Origin: an uncultured Desulfovibrionaceae bacterium
Lineage (GTDB): Bacteria > Desulfobacterota > Desulfovibrionia > Desulfovibrionales > Desulfovibrionaceae
DNA length: 60,098 nt
Reading direction: 5' to 3'
Assembly: GCA_949741925.1 (NCBI GenBank)
Contig: CATJOY010000040.1
Location: forward strand, 1-60,098
The notes beneath the pieces were generated by a model, which saw only the letters and a program-made list of their open reading frames with translations, made no database searches and was not told the origin of the DNA. A program made the position numbers and the translations under genes. Shown in pieces: positions 34,167-42,974 of the stretch. Position 1 is the first letter of the stretch. Each line of letters starts with the position of its first letter.

Positions 34167-34474
34167 ATCGCCTCCCTCATCTAGAGTGCATACGATGCGT
34201 ACACGAAAACGGCACGGCCGTTGTTCGGGGCTGCATCAAAACGGAAACGGCCGAGAGGGCGGGCTTGGCCTGGGAATCCCGGCAGAACCGGCAGCCGGTA
34301 AATACTTTGGCGTTATTTGATGTTTTTGTCAATAAACAGGCATATATTTGCGAAAAACAAGAAAAGGTGTATATTTTTTTGTTTTATCGAAGGTGAAACA
34401 ACTCCGGGGCACGGCCCGAGAATGGCGGAACATTTCGGGCATGCCGTTCCGGAAGAATCAGGCGGCGCGCGGCA
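34167..34474. other. 308-base gap upstream of gcvT
   Basis: The half nearest the YbiI-like gene is A/T-rich (about 34300-34390). On the minus strand TTGACA occurs at 34332-34327, a perfect -35 box, but no good -10 lies at 16-19 bases. The gcvT-proximal half holds short inverted repeats. No glycine riboswitch aptamer pair was recognised. Confidence 0.4.
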
Positions 34475-34741
34475 TCAGCGTAATTGGCTGTCTTTACTGC
34501 CTTTGCGGTTGTAGCCGGTGAATCGGGTAGTGTGTTTATCCTGCTCTTCCTGGCAGGCGAGGCACAGCCGTACCCTCGGCAGAGCCCGGCGACGCGCCTC
34601 CGGGATTTGTTCCCCGCATTCTTCACAAGCCATAAGGCTTTCGCCCTTGGGCAGGCGGCTGCGTGCCCTGGCAACTTCATCAGCAATGGAATCGGCTATT
34701 TGGTCATTGATCGCGTTGTCTCCTGCCCAGCCAACAGCCAT
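34475..34741 (-). CDS. ybiI: DksA/TraR-type zinc-finger protein (YbiI-like)
   Basis: An 88-residue protein close to E. coli YbiI over its whole length: AVGWAGDNAINDQI at the start, the zinc finger CEECGEQIPEARR...CLACQ near 39-63, and a GYNRKGSKDSQLR end. The four Cys finger matches the C-terminal part of DksA, which acts in the secondary channel of RNA polymerase, but the coiled-coil acidic tip of DksA is absent. GAGGTGAAG lies upstream. It is divergent from the EamA gene. Confidence 0.88.
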   Translation of the reverse strand: MAVGWAGDNAINDQIADSIADEVARARSRLPKGESLMACEECGEQIPEARRRALPRVRLCLACQEEQDKHTTRFTGYNRKGSKDSQLR

Positions 34742-34884
34742 GGCTTCACCTCACATTGAAACGTTTCCGGCCGTGCGCGCTGTTGGGTTGCGCGTCTGCC
34801 GGGCTCATAGTAATTAAGGGAGTGCATAAAGGGATAAACAGTTTTTTACCGGGCGGCGTATTGCCCCTGGCGGAGCGGTTCGGC

Positions 34885-35304
34885 ATGGAGATGTGGAAAG
34901 TATATGCCTTGCTGTCAGCGGTCTTCGCTTCTCTGACCGCGCTTTTTTCCAAAGTCGGGGTCCAGGGCGTGAACGCAAACGTGGCCACGGCCATCAGAGT
35001 GAGCTTCATCCTTTTTTTGACCTGGGGCATCGTCTGGTTCAGCGGAGCCGCTAAGGAAATTAAGACCCTCAGCGGGCATAGCTTCCTCTTTTTGTTGCTC
35101 TCGGCCCTGACGACGGGCGGGTCTTGGCTTTTTTACTTCAAGGCGCTGCAATTGGGCGATGTCTCTAAAGTGGCCCCCATTGATAAGTTGAGCGTGGCCA
35201 TGACAATTTTCCTGGCTATCCTGTTTTTGAACGAACCGGCCAGCCTCAAGACCATTACCGGCGGGCTGTTGATTACCCTGGGCTCGCTGGTGCTGTTACT
35301 CTAG
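34885..35304 (+). CDS. Single-domain EamA (DMT) family transporter
   Basis: A 139-residue protein of five hydrophobic segments forming one EamA repeat, starting MWKVYALLSAVFASLTALFSK and ending with DKLSVAMTIFLAILFLNEP and a short last helix. Such half-size members act as dimers; the substrate is unknown. The start at 34885 is the family's usual position; the ribosome site is weak. An inverted-repeat element begins five bases after its stop. Confidence 0.85.
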   Translation: MEMWKVYALLSAVFASLTALFSKVGVQGVNANVATAIRVSFILFLTWGIVWFSGAAKEIKTLSGHSFLFLLLSALTTGGSWLFYFKALQLGDVSKVAPIDKLSVAMTIFLAILFLNEPASLKTITGGLLITLGSLVLLL

Positions 35305-35606
35305 GGCGTGGTAACGCTATAGATTTTTGCCCGCCTGCGACGCCAATTTCACCTGATTTTTCGGGCAAGCGCCGGAAGAGTAGGCCTCCTTAAAGCAGGC
35401 ATATCTTTTTTGCCGGCAAACAAAAATTCTATAGTGTTACCAGGCCGCGGGCTTGGCCTCTCACTATTTCCCCATGAAAAACCGGATACATTCTCCCCGG
35501 CAAGCAAGATGGAAAAAGTGAGCGAAGGCGTATCGGGCCTCTATTGTGTCGGCTTTTTCCCGCTGACGAAAAAAGCGGTTTGGCAGCAATCCTGTGGGAA
35601 TGGTCT
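35305..35606. other. 302-base gap between EamA and TPM genes
   Basis: Mostly filled by the inverted-repeat element at 35309-35442. The remainder to 35606 contains no gene or clear terminator. Confidence 0.4.
35309..35442. repeat. 134-base element with 21/22-base inverted ends
   Basis: The left end TGGTAACGCTATAGATTTTTG (35309-35329, quoted in part) is nearly the complement of the right end (35421-35442), with one substitution and one extra base. The 91 bases between have no coding capacity. This looks like a short terminal-inverted-repeat element or a large bidirectional stem between convergent genes. Confidence 0.5.
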
Positions 35607-36899
35607 CTAGAACCGGCTTCCGGCTCCGCCGCCGCCGGACCGGCCGCCGCCCCAAGAACCTCCTCCTCCCCAGGAGCCGCCGCCTCCAAAGCCTCCACTG
35701 CCTCGGCCGCCAAAACCACCCCAGAATATCCCACCGCCCGAATTGCCGCCTCTACCGCCGGAACCCCCGCCGAAGCCGCCCCAGAAGCCTCCTCCGCCGC
35801 CGGGACGGTTTCGAGGCTTGCGCGGGACTGTGCGTTGTCGTCGTTCGCTATGGCCGCAGTTGGAGCATTTGTAAATATCAATGGTCTTGCCTGTATTCTC
35901 GTAGGTGGCCTGGCGGACGATCTCAGAACGCCTGTAACCGAAAGTCCTGTGACCGCAGTTGGGGCAGGTCCGGGCCCGACGCTTAGCGTATATCAGAAAA
36001 CCGATAACAACGGCAAAAAGCAGGAGCACGGTCAGTCCCATGTACGGGGCGGCATCGTCCCCTATGCCTGGAGTAGACTGCCGGTTCCGCATAGCGTTTG
36101 TCTGCTGCCTGGCATCGGCTTCCTGATGAATAGTCTCCAGGTATCGTTGCATGGCGTTGTACAGGGCGGCAGTATTTTCTGCGCTTAAGCCGGCTACCCT
36201 GCCTTGAGCTGGGCCTGAACGCTTCAGGCCGGTCATGGCGTCGCGTTCCAGATCGCTGGCATCTAGATATTGCCGCAGGGCTTTGATCCCCTCCAGCATG
36301 CCGCCGCTGTAATCGCCGTTTTTCATCAACGGCACCATGTAGCGCTGCTGCAGACGGTAGCAGACGGCATCCGGGAGCACGCCTTCCAGGCCATAGCCGG
36401 TTTCAAAAATAATCGAACGTTGGCGCGGCTCGGTGACCAACAGTATCAATAGACCGTTATCCTTGCCTTTTTTGCCAAGGCCCCAGCGGTTGAACAGATC
36501 CGTGGCAAAGACCCGCGGTTCTTCGTCGCCAACGCTTGTAAGCGCTACTACGGCAACTTCCGCGCTGAAGGTCTCCTCCAGGCGGCGGACTTCGGCGTTG
36601 ATGCCGGCAACGGCTGCGGGGCTGAGAATCTGGTCAGGATTACTGACATAATCGTTTTTATCCCGCAGATGGACGTTAGGCACACTTGCCACGGTATACG
36701 CGGCGGCCTGAAGAGAGATAGGCAAAGCGGCAAGGAGGCAGAAGACAAGGAGCGCCGCGAACCGGGCAATGCTCCTGCCCCGCGGCCGGATGGCGGCCGG
36801 GCGGTCGATGCCGTTCGCTCGTTTTGCCGGGGCCGCATAGGGGAGCATCTGTTGAAGGGGATGCATGCCGTTCGGCAGACGTTGGGCTACCCGGGGCAT
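35607..36899 (-). CDS. TPM-domain membrane protein with zinc ribbon and Gly-rich tail
   Basis: A 430-residue protein. A hydrophobic signal or anchor lies near residues 45-67; the TPM domain spans about 75-200 (PDQILSPAAVAGI, then LLILLVTEPRQRSIIFETGYGLEG). A second membrane helix lies near 285-305, followed by a zinc-ribbon-like pair (CPNCGH, CSNCGH) and a tail of Gly, Trp, Phe and Ser. TPM proteins are linked to envelope stress and photosystem II repair; with LemA they form a common pair. The start, two bases after the lemA stop, lacks a clear ribosome site, so translation is probably coupled and the exact start is uncertain. Confidence 0.85.
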   Translation of the reverse strand: MPRVAQRLPNGMHPLQQMLPYAAPAKRANGIDRPAAIRPRGRSIARFAALLVFCLLAALPISLQAAAYTVASVPNVHLRDKNDYVSNPDQILSPAAVAGINAEVRRLEETFSAEVAVVALTSVGDEEPRVFATDLFNRWGLGKKGKDNGLLILLVTEPRQRSIIFETGYGLEGVLPDAVCYRLQQRYMVPLMKNGDYSGGMLEGIKALRQYLDASDLERDAMTGLKRSGPAQGRVAGLSAENTAALYNAMQRYLETIHQEADARQQTNAMRNRQSTPGIGDDAAPYMGLTVLLLFAVVIGFLIYAKRRARTCPNCGHRTFGYRRSEIVRQATYENTGKTIDIYKCSNCGHSERRQRTVPRKPRNRPGGGGGFWGGFGGGSGGRGGNSGGGIFWGGFGGRGSGGFGGGGSWGGGGSWGGGRSGGGGAGSRF

Positions 36900-36901
36900 G
36901 G

Positions 36902-37528
36902 TCAGCGTCCGGTTTCAGAGAAGTTTACGGCAGGCGCGTTTTCCGCGCCGCTTTCCGCGCTAAAGTAGGCCTTGGGTTCAAAGCCGAAAACCCCGGCCAG
37001 AAGGGTATCGGGGAAGGAACGGATGCGCCGGTTGTATTTCTGGGCCGTTTCATTGAAGCGTTTGCGTTCGACGGCAATGCGGTTTTCCGTACCCTCAAGT
37101 TGGGCCTGAAGTTCCCCGAAGCGTTCGTTGGCCTTGAGATCGGGGTAGCTCTCCATGAGGACCATTAAACGGGAAATGCTGGTGCCCAACGCATTCTGAG
37201 CGGCCTGAAAAGAGGCGAGCGATTCTTCATCCAGGTGAGAAGGGTCCACAGTGACGGCAACAGCCCTGGCCCGGGCATTGATAACGCTCGTTAACGTCGT
37301 GCGTTCGTGCAAGACATACCCTTTGACCGTGTTGACCAAATTGGGAATCAGGTCGGCCCGCCGCTGGTATTGGTTTTCTACTTGGCTCCAGGCGGCTTTG
37401 ACATCCTCTTCCTGGGCGACCATGGAGTTATAAACTCCCTTGACCCAGAAAAAGAGCGCCAGGCCAAGGATAAGGGCTGCGATATAGGGAAAAAGTTTCA
37501 TCAACGGGCTGCTTGTATTGCGTTCCAT
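36902..37528 (-). CDS. lemA: LemA family protein
   Basis: A 208-residue membrane-anchored protein: one N-terminal helix (about residues 10-30), then a long helical domain with AWSQVENQYQRRADLIPNLV, AQNALG and the ERFGELQAQLEGTENRI signature. LemA proteins are inner-membrane, helical-bundle proteins of unclear function, usually next to TPM-domain genes as here. AAAGGAAA lies before the start. Confidence 0.93.
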   Translation of the reverse strand: MERNTSSPLMKLFPYIAALILGLALFFWVKGVYNSMVAQEEDVKAAWSQVENQYQRRADLIPNLVNTVKGYVLHERTTLTSVINARARAVAVTVDPSHLDEESLASFQAAQNALGTSISRLMVLMESYPDLKANERFGELQAQLEGTENRIAVERKRFNETAQKYNRRIRSFPDTLLAGVFGFEPKAYFSAESGAENAPAVNFSETGR

Positions 37529-38299
37529 CGGCGTTTCCTTTGGTATGGCGTTGGTTATCCCGGGCCCCCTGAAAGGAGATATGAGCTTATGGTAAAGATA
37601 TAGGGAATACTTGGCCGGCTGGCAAGATGTGCGGCTCTAATAGATCCCCGATGTAAGCCGGGGGAAGGCGCCTACTTTGTGTGGCGGCGGAGCCTCCGGC
37701 CGCTGATGCTTTTTCTTTGCCAACAGCCCCCCGAGAGCTAAGGCGGCAATTTTTGTCGCCGGTAGCGCCGGGGGGCGTGGCTCTACAAACTCCGGCTTTG
37801 TGGAGTTTGTCATCTGTCTGACCGCTCCGCCTGGCGGCGGCGGAGCGGCGTGTGCCGGGAAGGGGAGAGGCGGTCCTTGCCGGCCGGGGCCAGGGCGGCG
37901 GTCACCCAATTGCCCCGCTGATTCGTAACAATATATCTATCCTGCTCGAGCTGTTGACCGGAACAGATGCCTCCCGCCGGGGTGAATCCCGGAGGCTGGC
38001 GCGTAGATTCCCCCTGCCACGAACGATTGGTCGTGCTGTCGGGAAGGCGGCACCCCTTCCCTCCATTCCGACCAGACCGGTTCCGGGGCGGGAGTTCCTC
38101 GGAAAGAGCATCGCCCTTTCCGTAAAATCACTGCCTTTCGTTCCCGGTGGCCGGGAGTCGGCCCGGGCCGCCGGAAACAAACGATACAGAATCTTGTACC
38201 CCTTTTCTCGTTTGCGCTTGTCTGATAGCCAACACGGGCGTTGGGCAATCATGCGGCAAGGAGCAAAGGCGCTCCTTGTGCGTTGCAGGCTTTAATATT
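37529..38299. other. 771-base gap between ftsZ and lemA
   Basis: No gene supported; the open frames on both strands have Pro/Arg-rich shadow composition. A hairpin (ACAAACTCC, 37785-37793, with 37802-37810) and the ftsZ-proximal hairpin at 38257-38278 are the only structures seen. A promoter for lemA-TPM should lie in the lower part but was not found. Confidence 0.4.
38257..38278 (-). terminator. Hairpin after ftsZ
   Basis: CAAGGAGC (38257-38264) pairs with GCTCCTTG (38271-38278), 22 bases after the ftsZ stop. No T run follows on the minus strand, so it is only a possible end of the division-gene transcript. Confidence 0.35.
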
Positions 38300-39562
38300 C
38301 TAGTTTGCCTGTTTGCGCATGAACGAAGGAATCTCAAACTCATCTTCATCAAAAATAAAGGCTTCGCCGCCAGGTACGTGGGCCCTTGGGGCCGCGCCGT
38401 TTTGCAGACCATGGGGCGCCGGCCGCGCTGTTCCCAGCGAACGAGGGTCGGCCTCGGGTTTATTCAGGTACGGGGGGATGGAGCGCGAGGGGGCGGCCTG
38501 GCCGAAATACTGCTCCACCGGAGCTTTGATGACGCCGCCCTGGGAGCGGCTCATGCCCTGCCGTAATTGGGCAATGTTGGCCGTCTGCGCCGCTGCCTGC
38601 TCCACATTGGCGTCGATGCCGGTGGCGATAACAGTGATGCGCATTTCTTCACCCATGGAGTTGTCAAAGACCGTACCAAAGAAGATGCGCGCATCCTCGT
38701 GGGCAGCTTCTTGAATGATCCCGGCTGCTTCAGCCACTTCGTCAATGGAGATGTCCGCGCTGCTGGTGATGTTCATCAGCACGCCGCGGGCTCCGTCAAT
38801 GGAAACATCCTCCAGAAGCGGACTGGTGATCGCGTTGGCGGCGGCTTCCCGAGCGCGGTTTTCGCCCGAGGCCACGCCTTCGCCCATCATGGCCAGGCCG
38901 GATTCGCCCATAACCGCCTGCACATCCGCAAAATCCAGGTTGATCAGGCCGGGGACCATGATCAGATCGGAAATGCCCTTAACGGCCGAATAAAGCACAT
39001 CGTCAGCTCGTTTGAGCATATCGACAAAAGGCGTTTTTTTGGTGGCCTGCTGCACCAACCTGTCGTTGGGGATGGTGATCAGGCTGTCCACATGCTGGCG
39101 GAATTCCTCGATGCCCTTGATGGCCAGATCCATGCGGTTGCGGCCTTCAAAAAAGAAGGGCTTGGTCACTACGCCTACGGTCAGCGCTCCCAGTTCTTTG
39201 GCAACCCTGGCGATAACCGGCGCTGCGCCCGTGCCGGTGCCGCCGCCCATGCCGGCGGTGACAAAAACCATATCCGCCTCGCCGATAGCGGCGCGGATTT
39301 CATCAATGCTTTCCAGGGCGGCGTCACAGCCCACCTGGGGGTTGGCCCCGGCCCCGAGGCCTTTGGTCAGTTTGGTCCCGATCTGAACCTTGTGTTCGGC
39401 CGAGGATCTCCCCAAGGCCTGGACATCGGTATTGGCCACAATAAAGGTAACACCCAGCAATTTGCTGGCGATCATGTTTTCAACGGCGTTTCCGCCTCCG
39501 CCGCCGACCCCGACCACTTTAATTTTCGCCGTGCCGTCTACCATGATTTCTGTAAATTCCAT
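38300..39562 (-). CDS. ftsZ: Cell division protein FtsZ
   Basis: The tubulin-like GTPase forming the Z ring; 420 residues. The GTP loop GGGTGTG lies at 106-112, the N-terminal [14 protein letters not shown] at 17-30, and the conserved C-terminal peptide EIPSFMRKQ near the end should bind FtsA. Between them lies a Pro/Arg-rich linker of about 80 residues. AAGGAG lies upstream. It follows ftsA after 220 bases, so an extra promoter is possible there. Confidence 0.98.
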   Translation of the reverse strand: MEFTEIMVDGTAKIKVVGVGGGGGNAVENMIASKLLGVTFIVANTDVQALGRSSAEHKVQIGTKLTKGLGAGANPQVGCDAALESIDEIRAAIGEADMVFVTAGMGGGTGTGAAPVIARVAKELGALTVGVVTKPFFFEGRNRMDLAIKGIEEFRQHVDSLITIPNDRLVQQATKKTPFVDMLKRADDVLYSAVKGISDLIMVPGLINLDFADVQAVMGESGLAMMGEGVASGENRAREAAANAITSPLLEDVSIDGARGVLMNITSSADISIDEVAEAAGIIQEAAHEDARIFFGTVFDNSMGEEMRITVIATGIDANVEQAAAQTANIAQLRQGMSRSQGGVIKAPVEQYFGQAAPSRSIPPYLNKPEADPRSLGTARPAPHGLQNGAAPRAHVPGGEAFIFDEDEFEIPSFMRKQAN

Positions 39563-39782
39563 GTGCCTCTCCTTACCTTGAAAATGCCCGCGAGCACACC
39601 GGTTACCGCCGGAAACGCCCCGGGACGGGCCGCCTTTTTTCTTGTTATTGTGGAAAAGCCCGCTCCAACGCTGGGCGTTGGAAACCGGCTGTCCGTTCTG
39701 AAATCATTAACAGCACGCATGTTGCCTCATTTTTAGGGAGCCCGGCCCGCGTGCCCGGCCGGGGGGTCCCGGGAATCAGCTA

Positions 39783-41006
39783 TCAGGAAATATCGCTGAA
39801 CCACTTCCGCATGCGCGAGAGCACTCGGTTAAACATATGCCCGTCGCGAATACGGAATTTATCCACACCTTCCTTTTCCGCGCCATAGCAAAGCAAACCC
39901 ACGGCCGTCGCATACTTGGGGCTGTTAACTACATCCTTGAGCCCGCCCACATTGCGCGGGTACCCGATGCGGGTGGGCAGATTGAAAATCTGCTCGCCCA
40001 GTTCCTGACAACCATCGATCAGGGCTGAACCGCCGGTCAGCACCACGCCCGCTCCGATTAGGTTTTTGCAACCGGAGCGAGTCAATTCTTGATCCAGAAG
40101 AGTTAAAATTTCCTCCATACGCGGTTGGCAAATTTCCGCAAGAATTCTCCGCGAGAGCCGCCTCGGCTCGCGGCCGCCTACACTAGGTACCTCAATAATC
40201 TCATCTTGTTCCACCAGATCAACCATAGCGCAGCCGTACTTGATCTTGATAGCCTCGGCATTGGCCATCGGGGTCCGCAGGCCGAAGGAAATATCGTTGG
40301 TCAGGTTCTGTCCGCCCAAGGCCAGAACGCCGGTGTGCTTGATGGAATCGTTATGGAAAATAGCTACATCTGTGGTGCCGCCGCCTATATCCACCAGGGC
40401 CACGCCCAGTTCACGTTCTTCCTCGGTCAGCACGGCCTTGGCTGAAGCCAAGGCTTCCAGCACGATATCCGAAACATCCAATCCGCTGCCGTGGCAGGAG
40501 CGAACAATGTTTTGGGCGCTGGTCACCGCGCCGGTGACGATGTGCACATGCACCTCCAGACGCACGCCGGACATGCCCAGAGGATCCACAATGCCGCGCT
40601 GGTCATCCACAATATATTCCTGAGGGAGCGTGTGGATAACTTCTCGATCCAGCGGGATGGCAATGGCCTTGGCAGCATCCATGGCCCGTTCCACATCTTT
40701 GGGGCTGACTTCCCCGCCCTTGACCGCAATAACCCCGTGGCTGTTGAATCCTTTGATATGGCTCCCGGCAATGCCCACGTAAACCGAGCGGATTTCGCAA
40801 CCTGCCATCAGTTCGGCTTCTTCGAGGGCTTTTTGGATGGATTTGATGGTCTGCTCGATATTGACCACCACCCCCTTGCGCAGACCCGTAGACGGCGTAA
40901 CGCCAATGCCCACGATATCCACGCCGTCGTCAGTGGCTTCACCAACGACTGTGCAGATTTTGGTGGTGCCTATATCCAGGCCGACTATCAGATCAGATCT
41001 GGCCAT
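39783..41006 (-). CDS. ftsA: Cell division protein FtsA
   Basis: The actin-like membrane tether for FtsZ; 407 residues. VGLDIGTTKI at the start and VDIGGGTTDVAIF in the middle are the phosphate loops. The C-terminus MFNRVLSRMRKWFSD is an amphipathic membrane-targeting helix. The start ATG at 41006 overlaps the ftsQ stop as TAATG; an ATG 17 codons earlier lies inside ftsQ and is not favoured. Confidence 0.97.
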   Translation of the reverse strand: MARSDLIVGLDIGTTKICTVVGEATDDGVDIVGIGVTPSTGLRKGVVVNIEQTIKSIQKALEEAELMAGCEIRSVYVGIAGSHIKGFNSHGVIAVKGGEVSPKDVERAMDAAKAIAIPLDREVIHTLPQEYIVDDQRGIVDPLGMSGVRLEVHVHIVTGAVTSAQNIVRSCHGSGLDVSDIVLEALASAKAVLTEEERELGVALVDIGGGTTDVAIFHNDSIKHTGVLALGGQNLTNDISFGLRTPMANAEAIKIKYGCAMVDLVEQDEIIEVPSVGGREPRRLSRRILAEICQPRMEEILTLLDQELTRSGCKNLIGAGVVLTGGSALIDGCQELGEQIFNLPTRIGYPRNVGGLKDVVNSPKYATAVGLLCYGAEKEGVDKFRIRDGHMFNRVLSRMRKWFSDIS

Positions 41007-41911
41007 TACCCTCTTCCTCCATTGCGGCCGGTAGCCGGCCCTTCCTTGATAACCCATACATGGGGGCCGTGGGCCCTCACCTCACGCACGGAAGTAAGCT
41101 CCCGCCTGCGCTGTAAATCTTCCAATGTCAGGGCCAGCCTTGTGAGGTTGGCCGTCAGATCCTCCTGACCCAAGGAAAACACCATTCGGCTCCCATCCAG
41201 AAAAATTTCCGCGCCCTTGCCATGAGAAAGCCGCACCATGGAAATGGAACTTGTATCCACGGGCAGCTTGGCCGAAAACAGCGCCCGGACCAACTCGGGC
41301 AGGGCCGAAACCAAGGATTCCGCCCCGGGAGCCACTTCCAGCGTGGGGTAGGAAGCAAATCGGCCCGGAACGACGGCCGCAATTATATTCCCATAAATAT
41401 CTGCATAGTATAGCTTGCCCTCGCGGCGGACCCAAAACCGCGGCTCCTCTTCTTCAATAGTGATGGCGATGCCATCCGGAAGGGTACGCTGCACAGAAAC
41501 TTTGCGGACCCAGGGATTCGCGGCCAGCTTCTTTTCCATGCTGCTGATGGAGAGGGCCAAGGAATTATCGCCGGGGGCCAGGGCGATAAGCTCTAGAATT
41601 TCTCTAGATGTTAACCTGAAGTTCCCCTTGATTACAATACTTTTAACTGCAAAATAAGGGCTGCGGGTCAAAAATCTATAGCCGTACAACAGCCCGAGAG
41701 TAATTCCCCCTACCAGCGCCAAGCCCAGAATTCCGTAGCCTATCCCTGCGAAAGCCGATTGCAAACGCGGCAGACGCGGACTGAAGCGGGGCAAACGCCA
41801 TTTTGTTCTTGACCGGTTGTAACGGTTCCCTGAGGGCTTGGCCTTGGGCACGCTTTGGGGGCGTTTTCCCGCGCGACCGGAGCGAGAGAAGGAACGGGAA
41901 ATCAGGCCCAT
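41006..41911 (-). CDS. ftsQ: Cell division protein FtsQ
   Basis: A bitopic divisome protein of 301 residues: about 52 basic cytoplasmic residues, one membrane helix (about 55-80), a POTRA domain beginning SPYFAVKSIVIKGNFRLTSREI, and a beta domain. It links FtsA/FtsK to FtsB-FtsL. The start is preceded by GAGGTAA and overlaps the murB end by ten bases. Confidence 0.92.
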   Translation of the reverse strand: MGLISRSFSRSGRAGKRPQSVPKAKPSGNRYNRSRTKWRLPRFSPRLPRLQSAFAGIGYGILGLALVGGITLGLLYGYRFLTRSPYFAVKSIVIKGNFRLTSREILELIALAPGDNSLALSISSMEKKLAANPWVRKVSVQRTLPDGIAITIEEEEPRFWVRREGKLYYADIYGNIIAAVVPGRFASYPTLEVAPGAESLVSALPELVRALFSAKLPVDTSSISMVRLSHGKGAEIFLDGSRMVFSLGQEDLTANLTRLALTLEDLQRRRELTSVREVRAHGPHVWVIKEGPATGRNGGRG

Positions 41912-42798
41912 ACGATTACCTCGCGTTCCAGCCTAACTCCAAAACGTTGCAGCACGGTTGCTTCGGCCTCGGCCATCAGATCCAGAGCGGCGTTTGCATT
42001 GCCGCCCCCCTCATTGACCAGAAAATTCGCGTGAAGAGGGGAAAAGACCATACCTCCGTTGCGCCGTCCCTTAAAGCCGGCATCCTCCAGCAGTTTTCCC
42101 GCCGCCGGGGCGTTTGCGGGGTTTTTGTAAACACAACCGGCGCTTTTTGCCGTCACTGGCTGTGAAGCCCGTTTTTTTTCCATATTCCGGCGCATGGCCG
42201 CCTTGATCGCTGCGGAAGGCGCTGATCGCAAACGGAGGGTCGCGCCTGTCACCAGGAAAGGCCCTTCCAGACCCCGAATGCCCATATGCCGGTATGCCAG
42301 TTCAAGGGCAGGGCGTTCCAGCTCCAGCAGCCCCCGGCGCAGCGAGTAAACGGAGAGGCTCTGGATCGCATCGCCGATAGTGGAGCCGAAAGAACCGGCA
42401 TTCATGGCTACCGCCCCGCCAAAGCTGCCGGGAATGCCCGCCAGGCCCTCCAGGCCTGAAGCCCCCAACCGGGCCAACTCGCCCAGGACACGGGGCAGCA
42501 TACAGCCGCCTTCCACATAGATTTCCATGAATTCGTCATCCATCCGAAGCAGCCGGGGGCCCTGCTTGAGCGCGAGGGAGAGCAACACAAAGGGCATGTC
42601 CGCATCGCCCGCCAAGATATTGCTGCCCGCGCCCAGAACCTGCCCGCAGCCGCCGAAACCATCCAGCACGTCCCGGAGCGTTTCCAGGCCCGAGGGCGCG
42701 CGCACCTGAATTTCGGCCAAGGCGCGGCCGCCAAGCCCGAGGGTGGTGCGGTCCGCCAGGCGGGGACCGTGATGGATATGCAGACCGTCGCTATGCAT
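41902..42798 (-). CDS. murB: UDP-N-acetylenolpyruvoylglucosamine reductase
   Basis: Reduces UDP-GlcNAc-enolpyruvate to UDP-MurNAc with NADPH and FAD. The 298-residue protein shows LGAGSNILAGD near 55-66 (FAD loop), GIPGSFGGAVAMNAGSFG at 121-138 and SAGCVYKNP at 219-227. The proton donor is Cys (C222) where E. coli has Ser; a Cys or Ser at this position occurs in other MurB proteins. The short form lacking the E. coli extra loops suggests a type II-like enzyme. AAAGG lies upstream. Confidence 0.95.
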   Translation of the reverse strand: MHSDGLHIHHGPRLADRTTLGLGGRALAEIQVRAPSGLETLRDVLDGFGGCGQVLGAGSNILAGDADMPFVLLSLALKQGPRLLRMDDEFMEIYVEGGCMLPRVLGELARLGASGLEGLAGIPGSFGGAVAMNAGSFGSTIGDAIQSLSVYSLRRGLLELERPALELAYRHMGIRGLEGPFLVTGATLRLRSAPSAAIKAAMRRNMEKKRASQPVTAKSAGCVYKNPANAPAAGKLLEDAGFKGRRNGGMVFSPLHANFLVNEGGGNANAALDLMAEAEATVLQRFGVRLEREVIVWA

Positions 42799-42817
42799 GC
42801 ATGTGCCTTTGGCAGCC

Positions 42818-42884
42818 GGAGGGAGAGGGGGAAAACCTTTTGAGGAAAGGTTCTTCCCCTCTCCCTATTTCCAACCCTTTTTGT
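42818..42884 (+). repeat. Dispersed hairpin element, copy B
   Basis: AGGGAGAGGGG...ACCTTT (to 42840) pairs, with two imperfections, with 42846-42866 around a TGAGG loop, followed by a tail ending CCAACCCTTTTT. It lies 20 bases upstream of murB in the murC-murB gap, in the same orientation as copies A and C. Confidence 0.7.
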
Positions 42885-42974
42885 TAGGTAGGGAAGATCC
42901 TTTTTCTGTCTTATCGTCCGTAATGCTGTTTTCCTGACACGTTATATTTTTATTTATTGCCGGCGCTTTTCTCA

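Noticed and set aside
34167-34474. Glycine riboswitch upstream of gcvT
   Set aside because: Looked for tandem glycine aptamer sequence on the minus strand; none recognised.
38567-39736. 389-codon plus-strand open frame opposite ftsZ
   Set aside because: Antisense shadow of a high-G+C gene; ftsZ is unmistakable on the minus strand.
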